DNA of 53,310 nt, from NCBI RefSeq assembly GCF_000738265.1, contig NZ_JFCQ01000008.1:1-53310 (forward strand), written 5' to 3'. The position numbers and the translations under genes are program-made. The notes under the pieces are model-generated. The model was given only the letters and a program-made list of their open reading frames with translations, was not told the DNA's origin and did not search any database. The first letter of the stretch is position 1; every line of letters begins with the position of its first letter. Source of the stretch: Corynebacterium jeikeium (lineage in GTDB: Bacteria; Actinomycetota; Actinomycetes; Mycobacteriales; Mycobacteriaceae). Below, one piece after another: positions 22,993 to 35,984 of the stretch.

Positions 22993-24036
22993 GCGCTGGC
23001 GGGACAGGAAGTTCCAGACTTCCTGGGAGGCATCCGGGACGCGGTTCCAGGTGTGGTTCTGCGGGTTCAGGATCAGCTGCAGTTCCTTGCGGGCGCACGG
23101 GTAGACGTGGCGCTCGCCGCCTGGGATGCGGGTGACGCGCGGCGGGAAGCCACAGCCATTGCGGCGTGCGTAGCTGTTCACCAGGTCGCGAACGGCCATG
23201 TAGTGGGCGCCGTTGTGGCGGTAGCCGCCACCGATCTTCATCATCGTGTCGCCACGACCGTGCATGATCAGGAAGGGGATCGCACGGTTCTTGCATCCGC
23301 GGTTCACCGGATCGTAGAACGCGCCACCGACAGCAGCGGCACCGGCGAAGACGTGGGGCAGGTGGCAGGCAACAACTGCCGTCATGCCACCACCGTTGGA
23401 GTGGCCGGTAGCGTAGATGCGGCCGCGGTCAATGTTGTAGGTGCGGTCGACCTCATCGATGATCTGCAGGAAGAACCGCAGGTCGGTCCCACCCTTTACT
23501 ACTGCGTAGGGGGCGCCTTCCCAGCCGTGGTTGATGGACTCCGGGAAAACCTTGATGGCCTGCTGGCGTGCACCGGTCTCGTACAGGCGGGAGTAGCGGC
23601 GGAAGTTCTCCGGGGTGTCCCGCCAGCCGTCGAAGCCGAAGATCACGGGAGCCGGGCGTGCCGGGTTGTAGTGGGTCGGCATCTCCAGGATGTAGCGACG
23701 GTTGTAGCCGCCAGAGCGGGTGTAGACGTTGATCTGTTGGCCGTTGCCGATGCGCGGAGCTGGCTTGGCGGTGTTCACGCGCTGCGGGCCCTGCTTCGCC
23801 GGAGCCGGCGGCTGAAGCATGCGCTGCAGGTCAGAAGAACCTGCAGGCAGCGGAGGCAGCTGCGGAAGCGGTGGCAGCGGAGGAAGCTGGGGCAGGGATC
23901 CCTGCGGGGCGGCGTTGGCGGCGGGAGCGTTGTGCGCAGCTACGCCGGCTGCGCCCAGCACGGTGGCCAGAACGAGGGAAAGGGTTACAACAATGCGCTG
24001 GAATGCAGCGAAGAAAGTGGTCAGAGGTTTTTTCAC
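22987..24036 (-). CDS. Secreted PHB-depolymerase/feruloyl-esterase-like hydrolase
   Basis: 349 residues starting GTG at 24036. A signal peptide of about 42 residues ends ANA-AP. A Pro/Leu repeat (LPQLPPLPPLPQLPPLP) links to an alpha/beta-hydrolase domain from about residue 95. The nucleophile Ser is in ATGHSNGGGM, a likely Asp in MHGRGDTMM and the His in QNHTWN near the C-terminus. This resembles LpqC/poly(3-hydroxybutyrate) depolymerase-type esterases found in actinobacterial envelopes. The substrate is unknown; an ester of the cell surface or of host material is possible. TATAGT (24044-24049) lies 7 bases before GTG, implying a leaderless transcript. Confidence 0.85.
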   Translation of the reverse strand: MKKPLTTFFAAFQRIVVTLSLVLATVLGAAGVAAHNAPAANAAPQGSLPQLPPLPPLPQLPPLPAGSSDLQRMLQPPAPAKQGPQRVNTAKPAPRIGNGQQINVYTRSGGYNRRYILEMPTHYNPARPAPVIFGFDGWRDTPENFRRYSRLYETGARQQAIKVFPESINHGWEGAPYAVVKGGTDLRFFLQIIDEVDRTYNIDRGRIYATGHSNGGGMTAVVACHLPHVFAGAAAVGGAFYDPVNRGCKNRAIPFLIMHGRGDTMMKIGGGYRHNGAHYMAVRDLVNSYARRNGCGFPPRVTRIPGGERHVYPCARKELQLILNPQNHTWNRVPDASQEVWNFLSRQRL

Positions 24037-24154
24037 GAAAGTGACTATACATAACCTGTGAGAAAGCTTCTAATTGTTTGAGTATGGAAGGGGTAAATCT
24101 TTATTTATGCAGCGTCCATAGAACTTCCTGGGGACCACAGGTAGCGTAGGTGAC

Positions 24155-24475
24155 ATGACTACAGAAATTCTTGCAGCAAACACTTTCCTTCTCGCGAGCG
24201 ATTCTGCGGTGCCGCCACTCGGCATGCTTGGTTGGATCATTATCGGTGGCCTGGCTGGCTGGATCGGCTCCAAGATCATGGGCACCGACGAGCAGATGGG
24301 GCTAGTCCTCAACATCGTCGTCGGTATCATCGGCGGCTTCATCGGTGGCTGGGTCTTGGGTCTGCTGGATATCGGCAGCGGCGGCAAGTTCTTTAGCTTC
24401 CTCACCTGCCTGCTGGGTGCATGTATCTTCCTGTTCCTCGTCGGCCTAGTTACCGGCAAGCGTGGCAAGAAGTAG
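24155..24475 (+). CDS. GlsB/YeaQ/YmgE-family small membrane protein (transglycosylase-associated)
   Basis: 106 residues. LGWIIIGGLAGWIGSKIMG, IVVGIIGGFIGGWVLGLL and a third segment FLTCLLGACIFLFLVGLV match the three-helix GlsB/YeaQ family (Pfam transglycosylase-associated protein); the enzymatic name is historical and no catalytic role is shown. The N-terminus carries about 20 extra residues. TAGCGT (24142-24147) lies 7 bases before ATG 24155, so it is probably leaderless. Often stress-related in other bacteria. Confidence 0.85.
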   Translation: MTTEILAANTFLLASDSAVPPLGMLGWIIIGGLAGWIGSKIMGTDEQMGLVLNIVVGIIGGFIGGWVLGLLDIGSGGKFFSFLTCLLGACIFLFLVGLVTGKRGKK

Positions 24476-24492
24476 CAATAAGCTACGGGGCG

Positions 24493-24849
24493 TTAACGCG
24501 CTCCCATGGTGGGCTGAGTGCTTACGCCGAGGCGCGCGCTTTCGGCTTCCAAGCCTTGGCCTAGCCACAGCACTAGCAGCAAGACGATCAGTCCGCAGAT
24601 GATGAAAATCAGTGTTCCGATGAAGAAGTAGGAACGGAAAGGGTCACTTTTCGATTCTTCCCGAGTAGGCGCCTCGACCTCAGGTCGGGCGCTTTCTTCA
24701 TTCCTGGAAACGGCTGGCTCGCCCGATTCGTTGAGGAATCCGCCGCGCTGAACAGATACGGCGCGAAATGTGCCGGTATCGCGCTGCGGCGATATCGGCT
24801 GCGGAGCCACGGTGGGTTCCGCAGGGCCGACTGTGGGGCGACCTTCCAT
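24493..24849 (-). CDS. Hypothetical single-pass membrane protein
   Basis: 118 residues. About 70 hydrophilic residues rich in Pro/Glu/Arg are followed by one membrane segment (FFIGTLIFIICGLIVLLLVL, about 75-95) and a short C-terminal tail. The start ATG at 24849 follows GGGAGGAAA, a good ribosome binding site. No family was recognised. It is convergent with the GlsB-like gene. Confidence 0.65.
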   Translation of the reverse strand: MEGRPTVGPAEPTVAPQPISPQRDTGTFRAVSVQRGGFLNESGEPAVSRNEESARPEVEAPTREESKSDPFRSYFFIGTLIFIICGLIVLLLVLWLGQGLEAESARLGVSTQPTMGAR

Positions 24850-25285
24850 CGGGTTTCCTCCCGTCTATTACTTAAAGCGTTCCACGTTGTTTTCTGGCTG
24901 CGATACAACCGTGGGCTCGAGCAGTCGGGTCGGTGCTGCGAACCCTGAAAAGCAATCGCAGAGCCGAGCGAAGGCTCTGCGAGAGGCTGAAAAGTGAGGT
25001 AATAAAAACAGTCCTTGCTGTTGGGTTATTTTAAGCTTAGTCGCGACTTCCCGCTATGTAGAAGGCGACCCCTTTAGAGGGGCAGGCATCCTGGTGAGTG
25101 CCATTTTTCTACCCCCATGTAGGGTTATCCACAGGTCAGGGCTCTGTGGATAACTCCGCAGTAGGGGTGGGGTAAGAAGCTGCTCGCGCGGAGTTTGTCC
25201 GGCGTTTTCATTACGCTGTTGATTGCTACTAGCGCTTACACACGGCAGCTAGGCTTTTCGCAGTTGAAAGGAAAGAAGAAACGCG
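24850..25285. other. 436-base gene-free region with hairpins and a DnaA-box palindrome
   Basis: No credible frame is present. Structures seen: CGCAGAGCC/GGCTCTGCG (24957-24965 and 24973-24981); AACAG..CTGTT then TTATTTT near 25010; GTAGAA (25058-25063) pairing with TTCTAC (25107-25112) around an inner CCCCT-TTAG-AGGGG hairpin (25069-25082) and GGCA...TGCC. These could belong to a small RNA or to a long leader of the downstream glycosylase gene. Confidence 0.45.
25125..25153. promoter_or_regulatory. Palindrome of two perfect DnaA-box sequences
   Basis: TTATCCACAG (25125-25134) and CTGTGGATAA (25144-25153) are a perfect inverted pair separated by 9 bases; each contains TTATCCACA, the classical DnaA box. 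dnaA, dnaN and other origin markers are absent here, so this is not evidence of oriC. It may be a DnaA-binding regulatory or titration site, or simply a hairpin. Confidence 0.5.
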
Positions 25286-25948
25286 ATGGATGGCACACGG
25301 CAGTTACTCACCACCAGCACTGGCCAGCTCACCGACGAATCCGGGGTGGCCCGTCCACCGTGGGCCTATCGCAGCGAGGTCGAGCTGGACTACTACGACA
25401 ACGAATGGGGCCGCCCCGTCATTACCGAGCACGGCCTTCTGGAACGCATCTCCCTAGAGGGCTTCCAATCGGGGCTGTCGTGGGCCACGATCCTGCGCAA
25501 GCGGCGGGATTTTCGCTCTGTGTTCTTTCTTTTTGACGCCCAGCGCATCACCGAAATGAGTGAACCCCAAAGACGCGCTGCTCTGCAGGATGAGCGTTTG
25601 ATTCGCAATGCCCGCAAACACGAGGCACTGTACGAAAATGCCAAGGCGACGTTGGCGCTGCGACAGTTGGACGAGTATCAGGTCTTGCCGGAGGATTCAC
25701 CGGCGCGCCAGGTGCTGGGTGGTGCGGCAAACAGGCTCGCTCCCGGACTGCCCGTGCTGGTGTGGTCTTTCACTCCGGCCGAGCACTCCCGGCCCGCTAC
25801 GTTGGACGACGTGCCCTCGACCTCGCAGGAATCCCGCGCGTTGGCGCGGGAACTCAAGCGCCGTGGCTTCCAATTCGTTGGCCCCACCACCTGTTATGCG
25901 CTGATGCAGGCCATCGGCATGGTTGACGACCGGGTGGTGGAGCCTTAG
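25286..25948 (+). CDS. tag: DNA-3-methyladenine glycosylase I (Tag family)
   Basis: 220 residues. YYDNEWGRPV, LEGFQSGLSWATILRKRRDF and GFQFVGPTTCYALMQAIGMV are the Tag signatures. The enzyme removes 3-methyladenine from alkylated DNA. Compared with E. coli Tag, the N-terminal Cys and the His of YHDxEWG (Tyr here) are not conserved, so the structural zinc site looks absent; the C-terminal region also lacks the His/Cys pair seen in E. coli. A 20-residue N-terminal extension precedes the domain. The start ATG at 25286 follows AAAGGAAAG. Confidence 0.87.
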   Translation: MDGTRQLLTTSTGQLTDESGVARPPWAYRSEVELDYYDNEWGRPVITEHGLLERISLEGFQSGLSWATILRKRRDFRSVFFLFDAQRITEMSEPQRRAALQDERLIRNARKHEALYENAKATLALRQLDEYQVLPEDSPARQVLGGAANRLAPGLPVLVWSFTPAEHSRPATLDDVPSTSQESRALARELKRRGFQFVGPTTCYALMQAIGMVDDRVVEP

Positions 25949-25965
25949 AGGGATAGTGCGGCCGC

Positions 25966-28290
25966 TTAGATCTTGGCGGCCAGCTCGACGGCTTGGCGGA
26001 TGGCGCGCTTGGCGTCCAGCTCCGCGGCGACGTCTGCACCGCCGATGATGTGAACGTTGCCGGAGTCCTTATTGTCGGCACTATCCTGTTCAGCGCCTGC
26101 CGGGCGGACGGACTCCTGGCCGGTGCACAGCACGACCGTGTCCACGTTCAGCACACGCTCTTCGCGGTTCTCCTTGGTTTCGCGCTCGATCTGCTCCAAC
26201 AGTTCCTGCTTCTCTGCGCGATCCAGGGTTCGGCCTTCGAAGGTGCCGGACTTGATCTGCTTGATCTTCTTCAGGGTGACCTGCGGATCCTCCACCGGAA
26301 CGGTGATGTGCAGGCCATCGGAATCGATCTTCTCGTAGGTCACGCCCACGATCTGCTCCGTGCCACCCATCGCAACTGTCGCACGGTGCACCCAGCCGGT
26401 CGTCTTGCCCAGCGAGCGGCCCATGCGGGTCGGCTTACGCTGCAGCATCACCACGCGACGCTGTGGGCGCTCCGGCTTCGGGGCGGAAAGGTTGCCGTGT
26501 ACGTCGGAATCCTCGACCACGCCCCACTGGCTGTTCCAGGAGGTTAAGGACTGCGGCTCGCCCTGGCGATCCTCCAGCAGGAACTCCGCGACGTCGTAGC
26601 CGATGCCACCGGCGCCGATGACGGCCACGTATTCGCCCGGAGCCTTCTTGCCGGAGATCAGCTCGGCATAAGTGGCGACAGTCACGCCGTCGATTGTGCC
26701 CTCCAAGCCTTCGGCCACACCGGGGAACTCAGGAATGCGCGGGCGCACGCCCGTGGCCACCACGACCTCCTCGAATCCATCGGCCTGCAGCTCTTCGGGG
26801 GTCACGGCCTTGCCGGTGGAGATGTTCACCTTCAGACCCTCCAGGCGGTTAACCACCGCGTACAGAGCCTGCACGAACTCTTCCTTACCCGGCACACGCA
26901 TCGCTAGGTTGAACTGTCCGCCCAGGGTGTCGGCGGCCTCAAAGACAGTGACGTCGTGGCCACGGAGTGCCAGCGCTTCAGCAGCGAAGAGTCCGGCTAC
27001 ACCGCCGCCGATCACGCCGATCTTCTTCGTACCCTGCGCGGGCAGCAACTCCAGTTCCGTCTCGTAAGCCGCCCGCGGGTTAACCAGGCAGGTTGCCCGC
27101 TGGTTGCCGAAGGTGTGATCCAAGCAGGCCTGGTTGCAGGCGATGCAGTGGTTGATCTCGGCATTCAGGCCCCGCGCTGCGCGGTTGACGAACTCCGGAT
27201 CCGCCAGCAGCGGGCGGGCCATGGAGACCAGGTCGGCCTGGGGCTTGCCGGCGGGCTCGCCGTTGCCACCATCCCAGGTGCCGTCCAGCACGGCCTCGGC
27301 AACCTCTGGGGTGTTGATGCGGTTAGAAGCCACCACCGGGATGTTTACGTGTTCGCGCACCTTCTGCGTGGCCCAGGCGAAAGCGCCGCGGGGCACGGAG
27401 GTCACGATCGTCGGGACCTGTGCCTCATGCCAGCCCACGCCGGAGCTTAGCATGTCCGCTCCGGCCTCTTCGAGCTTCTTGGCCAGCTGCAGGATCTCCT
27501 CCTGGCTCTGGCCGCCCTCGACCAACTCCAGCACGGAGATGCGGTAGTCGATTACGAAGTCCTCCGGCACCTTGGCGCGGATGGCCTTCACAATCTCCAC
27601 GGGGAAGCGCTGGCGGTTTTCCACCGAACCTCCCCACTTGTCAGTGCGCTGGTTCGTGCGCTCCGCGAGGAACTGGTTGATCAGATAACCCTCGGAGCCC
27701 ATCACCTGTACGCCGTCGTAGCCTGCGTCGGCAGCGAGGGCGGCGGAGGCGGCGAAGGCGTCAACAAGCTTTTCTACCTCTTCTCCCGTCATCTCCCGGG
27801 CGGGGAAGGGGCTGATCGGCGACTGCGACGCAGAGGCGGACTGCACCATCGGGTGGTAGCCATAGCGACCCGCGTGCAGCAGCTGCAGCAGGATCTTCGC
27901 GCCACCGGCATGCACCGCATCGGTGATTTCGCGGTGCGCTTCGGCGATCTCCGGGGTGTTGAACGGGGTGCCGTAGGGGGTCAGGTTGCCCTCTAGAACC
28001 GGTGGGTAGCCGCCCGTGACCATCGCGGCCACGCCACCCTCGGCGCGGGCGGCGTAGAAGGCGGCGAGCTTTGGAACATCCTCGGTGTTGTCCTCCAGGC
28101 CGGTGTGCATGGAGCCCATGATCACGCGGTTGCGGAAGGTGGTCTTGCCGACCTGGATAGGGGAGAGGAGGGTCTTGTAAGCGGTGGCGGGATCCTCGGT
28201 CGGGGTGGCGGTGAGAGTGGCTGCGCCGGGTGCCGTAGTCAGCGGCAGCAGGGTGCGGACGGAAGAGTCGTTGGAAGGCTGGTTCGTCAT
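25966..28290 (-). CDS. fadH: 2,4-dienoyl-CoA reductase-like FMN/FAD/4Fe-4S oxidoreductase (Old Yellow Enzyme + FAD domains)
   Basis: 774 residues. An N-terminal FMN TIM-barrel (TTFRNRVIMGSMHTGLED; HAGRYGYHP with the active-site region; GSEGYLINQFL) is followed by a 4Fe-4S motif C-I-A-C-N-Q-A-C with a further Cys in ATCLVNP. Then come an FAD domain IGVIGGGVAGLFAAEAL and an NADPH domain VAVIGAGGIGYDVAEFL. This architecture is that of NADPH-dependent 2,4-dienoyl-CoA reductase, used for unsaturated fatty acids; trimethylamine dehydrogenase-like relatives share it. It is longer than E. coli FadH (about 670) owing to an N-terminal extension and inserts near the C-terminus. The start ATG at 28290 was chosen; upstream codons lack support. 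Confidence 0.85.
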   Translation of the reverse strand: MTNQPSNDSSVRTLLPLTTAPGAATLTATPTEDPATAYKTLLSPIQVGKTTFRNRVIMGSMHTGLEDNTEDVPKLAAFYAARAEGGVAAMVTGGYPPVLEGNLTPYGTPFNTPEIAEAHREITDAVHAGGAKILLQLLHAGRYGYHPMVQSASASQSPISPFPAREMTGEEVEKLVDAFAASAALAADAGYDGVQVMGSEGYLINQFLAERTNQRTDKWGGSVENRQRFPVEIVKAIRAKVPEDFVIDYRISVLELVEGGQSQEEILQLAKKLEEAGADMLSSGVGWHEAQVPTIVTSVPRGAFAWATQKVREHVNIPVVASNRINTPEVAEAVLDGTWDGGNGEPAGKPQADLVSMARPLLADPEFVNRAARGLNAEINHCIACNQACLDHTFGNQRATCLVNPRAAYETELELLPAQGTKKIGVIGGGVAGLFAAEALALRGHDVTVFEAADTLGGQFNLAMRVPGKEEFVQALYAVVNRLEGLKVNISTGKAVTPEELQADGFEEVVVATGVRPRIPEFPGVAEGLEGTIDGVTVATYAELISGKKAPGEYVAVIGAGGIGYDVAEFLLEDRQGEPQSLTSWNSQWGVVEDSDVHGNLSAPKPERPQRRVVMLQRKPTRMGRSLGKTTGWVHRATVAMGGTEQIVGVTYEKIDSDGLHITVPVEDPQVTLKKIKQIKSGTFEGRTLDRAEKQELLEQIERETKENREERVLNVDTVVLCTGQESVRPAGAEQDSADNKDSGNVHIIGGADVAAELDAKRAIRQAVELAAKI

Positions 28291-28643
28291 GGGCGCAATT
28301 ATTCCTAACTGCGCAAAAACTTGTGGGGCTTTTCGAGAAACCGAGAGCATTCAGCCCGACGCGGGTTAAAGTATGTATCAAAATGTGAGTAATGCATGAC
28401 AATCATCGCTGTTCAGCGTGATTCCGATCACACGATAGGGTTAAGCTAGAAAGAGCAAGGCAAGCCTAATTTTGTCTGTTCGCGCCGGTCGGTGCAGTCT
28501 AGAGAACCCATGACGAAATGATGTGATCGGTGTGACAGCTAGATTTTGCTAGAGACGCAAGTCACCAGCAGAACCGCGACCCGATTGCAACTTTATTCGC
28601 ATATGCAACTGCAGTACCTGTGACGAGAGTTAGGCCGTAAATC
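28291..28643. other. 353-base divergent spacer between fadH and gltB
   Basis: No gene is seen. It holds the GlxR-type site at 28417-28432 and a weaker TGTGA-TCGGTG-TGACA (28522-28537). A DtxR-like core AAGGCAAGCCTAA (28457-28469) matches too few consensus positions to be called. It probably contains the promoters of both genes; a 5' leader before gltB cannot be delimited. Confidence 0.5.
28417..28432. promoter_or_regulatory. GlxR/CRP-type binding site between fadH and gltB
   Basis: CGTGA-TTCCGA-TCACA matches the TGTGA-N6-TCACA consensus at 9 of 10 conserved positions. It lies 127 bases from the fadH start and 212 from gltB. GlxR is the cAMP-responsive global regulator of corynebacteria. Confidence 0.6.
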
Positions 28644-33251
<4,608 letters not shown>

Positions 33252-34790
33252 ATGGCTGATCCACGCGGATTCCTGAAGCACCGCCGCGAGTCGGCGGCAC
33301 ACCGACCCGTCCCGCTGCGCCTGCTGGATTGGAACGAGGTCTACGAGGACTTCTCCGATGACAAGGTGCAGACCCAGGCCAGCCGCTGCATGGACTGTGG
33401 CATCCCGTTCTGCCACGATGGCTGCCCGCTGGGCAACATCATCCCCGAGTGGAACGACCTGGTACGCAAGGGCAACTGGCGCGAGGCCTACGACCGCCTG
33501 CACGCCACCAACAACTTCCCGGAGTTCACCGGCCGCCTGTGCCCCGCACCCTGCGAAGGCGCCTGTGTGCTGGGCATCGGCGATGATCCGGTGAACATCA
33601 AGACCGTCGAGTACACCATCGTCGAGTACGCCTGGAAGGAAGGCTGGATCCAGCCGATCAAGCCGAGCTTCAAGACCGGCCAGCGCGTAGCTGTCGTCGG
33701 CTCCGGCCCGGCCGGCCTGGCCGCCGCGCAGCAGCTGACCCGCGCAGGCCACGACGTCACCGTCTTCGAGCGCGCCGACCGCATCGGCGGCCTGATGCGC
33801 TACGGAGTGCCCGAGTACAAGATGGAAAAGAAGTGGATCGACCGCCGTCTGGAGCAGATGGAGGCCGAGGGCACAAAGTTCGTCGTCAACACCTCTCCCA
33901 CCGGCGAGCAGCTGAAGGAGTTCGACGGCGTGATCGTCGCCATCGGCTCCACCGTTGGCCGCGACCTGCCCGTGGCGGGCCGCGACCTGAAGGGCGTGTA
34001 CCAGGCGATGGAGTACCTGCCGGAGGCCAACAAGGTCTGCGAAGGCGACCGCGAGGAATCCACCATCAACGCCAAGGGCAAGCGCGTGGTCATCATCGGC
34101 GGTGGCGATACCGGCACCGACTGCTTCGGCACCGCGCTGCGCCAGGGCGCCATTGAGGTTTCCCAGTTCGACATCACCCCGAAGCCGCCGAAGACCCGTG
34201 GTGCCTCCACCCCGTGGCCGACCTACCCGCGCATCTGGCGCGTGGCGTCCGCCCACGAGGAGGGCGAGTACCGCGTGACCGGCAACGAATCCGCCGACGA
34301 GATCGCCGCCCTGGGCCTGGCCGAGCGCCAGCAGGGCGACGAGCTGGGCATCCGCCGTTACTCGATTAACACCGTGGAGATCACCGGCGACGGCGAGAAG
34401 GTCACCGGCCTGAAGGGAGCCGAGTGCCGCTTCGGCGAAAACGGCCTGGAAAACATCCCGGAGTCCGACTTCGAGATGGATGCCGACCTGGTGCTGCTGG
34501 CGATGGGCTTTGTCTCCGTTGAAGAGACTCCGGTGGTGCGAGACCTGGGTCTGAAGATCGGCGAGCGCGGCCGCCTGGAGCGCGACGATACCTTCCGCGC
34601 CCAGCCCACCAACGCCGAGTTCGCGGACATCCCGGTGTTTGTCGCCGGCGATGCGGGCCGCGGCCAGTCCCTGATCGTGTGGGGCATCTCGGAGGGACGT
34701 TCCGCCGCTGCGGAGCTGGACCGCGAGCTGATGGGCGAGACTGCCCTGCCGCGCTCGATCAACCCGACTGATGTGGCGATGCAGGCTTGA
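33252..34790 (+). CDS. gltD: Glutamate synthase small subunit
   Basis: 512 residues. The N-terminal Fe-S region has CMDCGIPFCHDGCPLGN and LCPAPCEGACVLG. FAD-binding VVGSGPAGLAAAQQLTRAG follows at about 148-166 and NAD(P)H-binding IIGGGDTGTDC at about 286-296. It supplies electrons from NAD(P)H to GltB through FAD and 4Fe-4S clusters. ATG follows the gltB TAA directly (TAAATG), so translation is coupled. The downstream exporter begins in its stop codon. Confidence 0.96.
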   Translation: MADPRGFLKHRRESAAHRPVPLRLLDWNEVYEDFSDDKVQTQASRCMDCGIPFCHDGCPLGNIIPEWNDLVRKGNWREAYDRLHATNNFPEFTGRLCPAPCEGACVLGIGDDPVNIKTVEYTIVEYAWKEGWIQPIKPSFKTGQRVAVVGSGPAGLAAAQQLTRAGHDVTVFERADRIGGLMRYGVPEYKMEKKWIDRRLEQMEAEGTKFVVNTSPTGEQLKEFDGVIVAIGSTVGRDLPVAGRDLKGVYQAMEYLPEANKVCEGDREESTINAKGKRVVIIGGGDTGTDCFGTALRQGAIEVSQFDITPKPPKTRGASTPWPTYPRIWRVASAHEEGEYRVTGNESADEIAALGLAERQQGDELGIRRYSINTVEITGDGEKVTGLKGAECRFGENGLENIPESDFEMDADLVLLAMGFVSVEETPVVRDLGLKIGERGRLERDDTFRAQPTNAEFADIPVFVAGDAGRGQSLIVWGISEGRSAAAELDRELMGETALPRSINPTDVAMQA

Positions 34791-35482
34791 GTTTTGCCGC
34801 TTACCTGGGGCTGCTCGGTGCCTGGGTGCTGGCCATTGCGGTGCCGGGCCCGGACACCGTGCAGCTCATTCGTTTGGGTGCACGGTCGCGCCGCTCGGCG
34901 GTGTTCGCCGCGCTCGGAATCTGTACAGGCAATGTGCTGTGGCCGGTTGTCACGATGCTGGGCCTGGCCGCGCTGATCGCGGCCTTCCCATGGATCCTTA
35001 CCGCGTTGTACCTGTTCGGCGGCTGTTTCCTGATCTACATGGGCCAAGGCGCGTTCCGTTCCGGTTATGCGGATTGGCGCGCGCGTGCAGCCTTACCTGC
35101 TGTTTCTCTTGATGACGCCACCCGCGCCCCAGTCACCGACGGCGTATCGCGGGGTTCCGCGGCTGCACCGCTGGGGGACTTCGCCTCCTGGCGCCTGGGA
35201 CTTGCGACCAACCTGTCGAACCCCAAGGCGCTGCTGTTCTTTGGTTCGGTGTTTGCGCAGTTCATCCCGGTAGAGACTTCCTTGCTGGACCGGCTGCTGG
35301 TGCTGATTCTGATGACCATCGTGGGTGTGGCGTGGTTCTGTGGATTCGCCCTGGCGGTGGCCGCGGGGGCGGAGAAGATCCAGCGCATCAATCCCTTTAT
35401 CGAGATGGTGGCCGGGGTGCTATTCGTCGTGCTGGGCGCGTTCCTGGCCTTCGAGGGCGTGCAGATGCTGATGGGTAGCTAA
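34787..35482 (+). CDS. LysE/RhtB-family amino acid exporter
   Basis: 231 residues with six predicted membrane helices. AVPGPDTVQLIRLGARSRR near residue 18 is the LysE/RhtB signature, and GLATNLSNPKALLFFGSVF (about 138-156) is the second conserved block. An unusual 30-residue hydrophilic loop rich in Ala/Asp/Ser sits in the middle. The start is TTG at 34787, overlapping the gltD stop as TTGA. It likely exports an amino acid; co-transcription with gltBD makes glutamate-derived or related amino acids plausible, but the substrate is not readable from sequence. Confidence 0.87.
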   Translation: MSFAAYLGLLGAWVLAIAVPGPDTVQLIRLGARSRRSAVFAALGICTGNVLWPVVTMLGLAALIAAFPWILTALYLFGGCFLIYMGQGAFRSGYADWRARAALPAVSLDDATRAPVTDGVSRGSAAAPLGDFASWRLGLATNLSNPKALLFFGSVFAQFIPVETSLLDRLLVLILMTIVGVAWFCGFALAVAAGAEKIQRINPFIEMVAGVLFVVLGAFLAFEGVQMLMGS

Positions 35483-35502
35483 AGGCCGCTAGACTGAGGC
35501 TC

Positions 35503-35886
35503 ATGGGATTTCCAGAGGTCAGCATTCGCGATTCCGACATCAAACTGGGGCAGTTCATCAAACTGGCGAACCTGGTAGAGACCGGCGGGGAGGCAAAAGA
35601 GGCCATCGCCGCCGGAGCCGTGCAGGTCAACGGTGAAGTAGATACCCGCCGTGGCAAGACGCTGCGCCCGGGCGACGAGGTGACCCTGGTGGATGCGGAA
35701 ACTGGCGATGTGTTGGCCGGAGCCGTGGTGGTTAGCACCGCGGGCGCACCTGCCACGACCAGCTCGGAAGATGCCGACGACGACCTCGGCGAGTTCTTTG
35801 ACGAAGCCACCGCAGACGATGACTTCGACCCGGAAAAGTGGCGCAACGTCAGCCTGGAAGATGTTCGCGAGGACAACGCGATCTAG
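35503..35886 (+). CDS. S4-domain RNA-binding protein
   Basis: 127 residues. The S4 fold is at about 10-65: IKLGQFIKLANLVETGGEAKE then IAAGAVQVNGEVDTRRGKTLRPGD, close to the YbcJ/YaaA type. The C-terminal half is acidic and low-complexity (SSEDADDDLGEFFDEATADDD). Role: RNA binding, possibly ribosome-related; the target is unknown. TAGACT (35490-35495) lies 7 bases before ATG, so it is likely transcribed on its own as a leaderless mRNA despite being 20 bases after the exporter. Confidence 0.8.
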   Translation: MGFPEVSIRDSDIKLGQFIKLANLVETGGEAKEAIAAGAVQVNGEVDTRRGKTLRPGDEVTLVDAETGDVLAGAVVVSTAGAPATTSSEDADDDLGEFFDEATADDDFDPEKWRNVSLEDVREDNAI

Positions 35887-35984
35887 CGTTATCCGATCGC
35901 CTGGCCGGTGGAGGCCGGGTTGGCGTCAATAAAAAACAACAGTTAGCCCCCAACAAGAACACAAGAAAGAGCAGTGGAGGAAAC

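Noticed and set aside
25125..25153. Chromosomal replication origin
   Set aside because: Only two DnaA boxes are present; there is no dnaA, dnaN, recF or AT-rich unwinding region.
28457..28469. DtxR iron box before gltB
   Set aside because: AAGGCAAGCCTAA matches only about 11 of 19 consensus positions and the outer arms are wrong.
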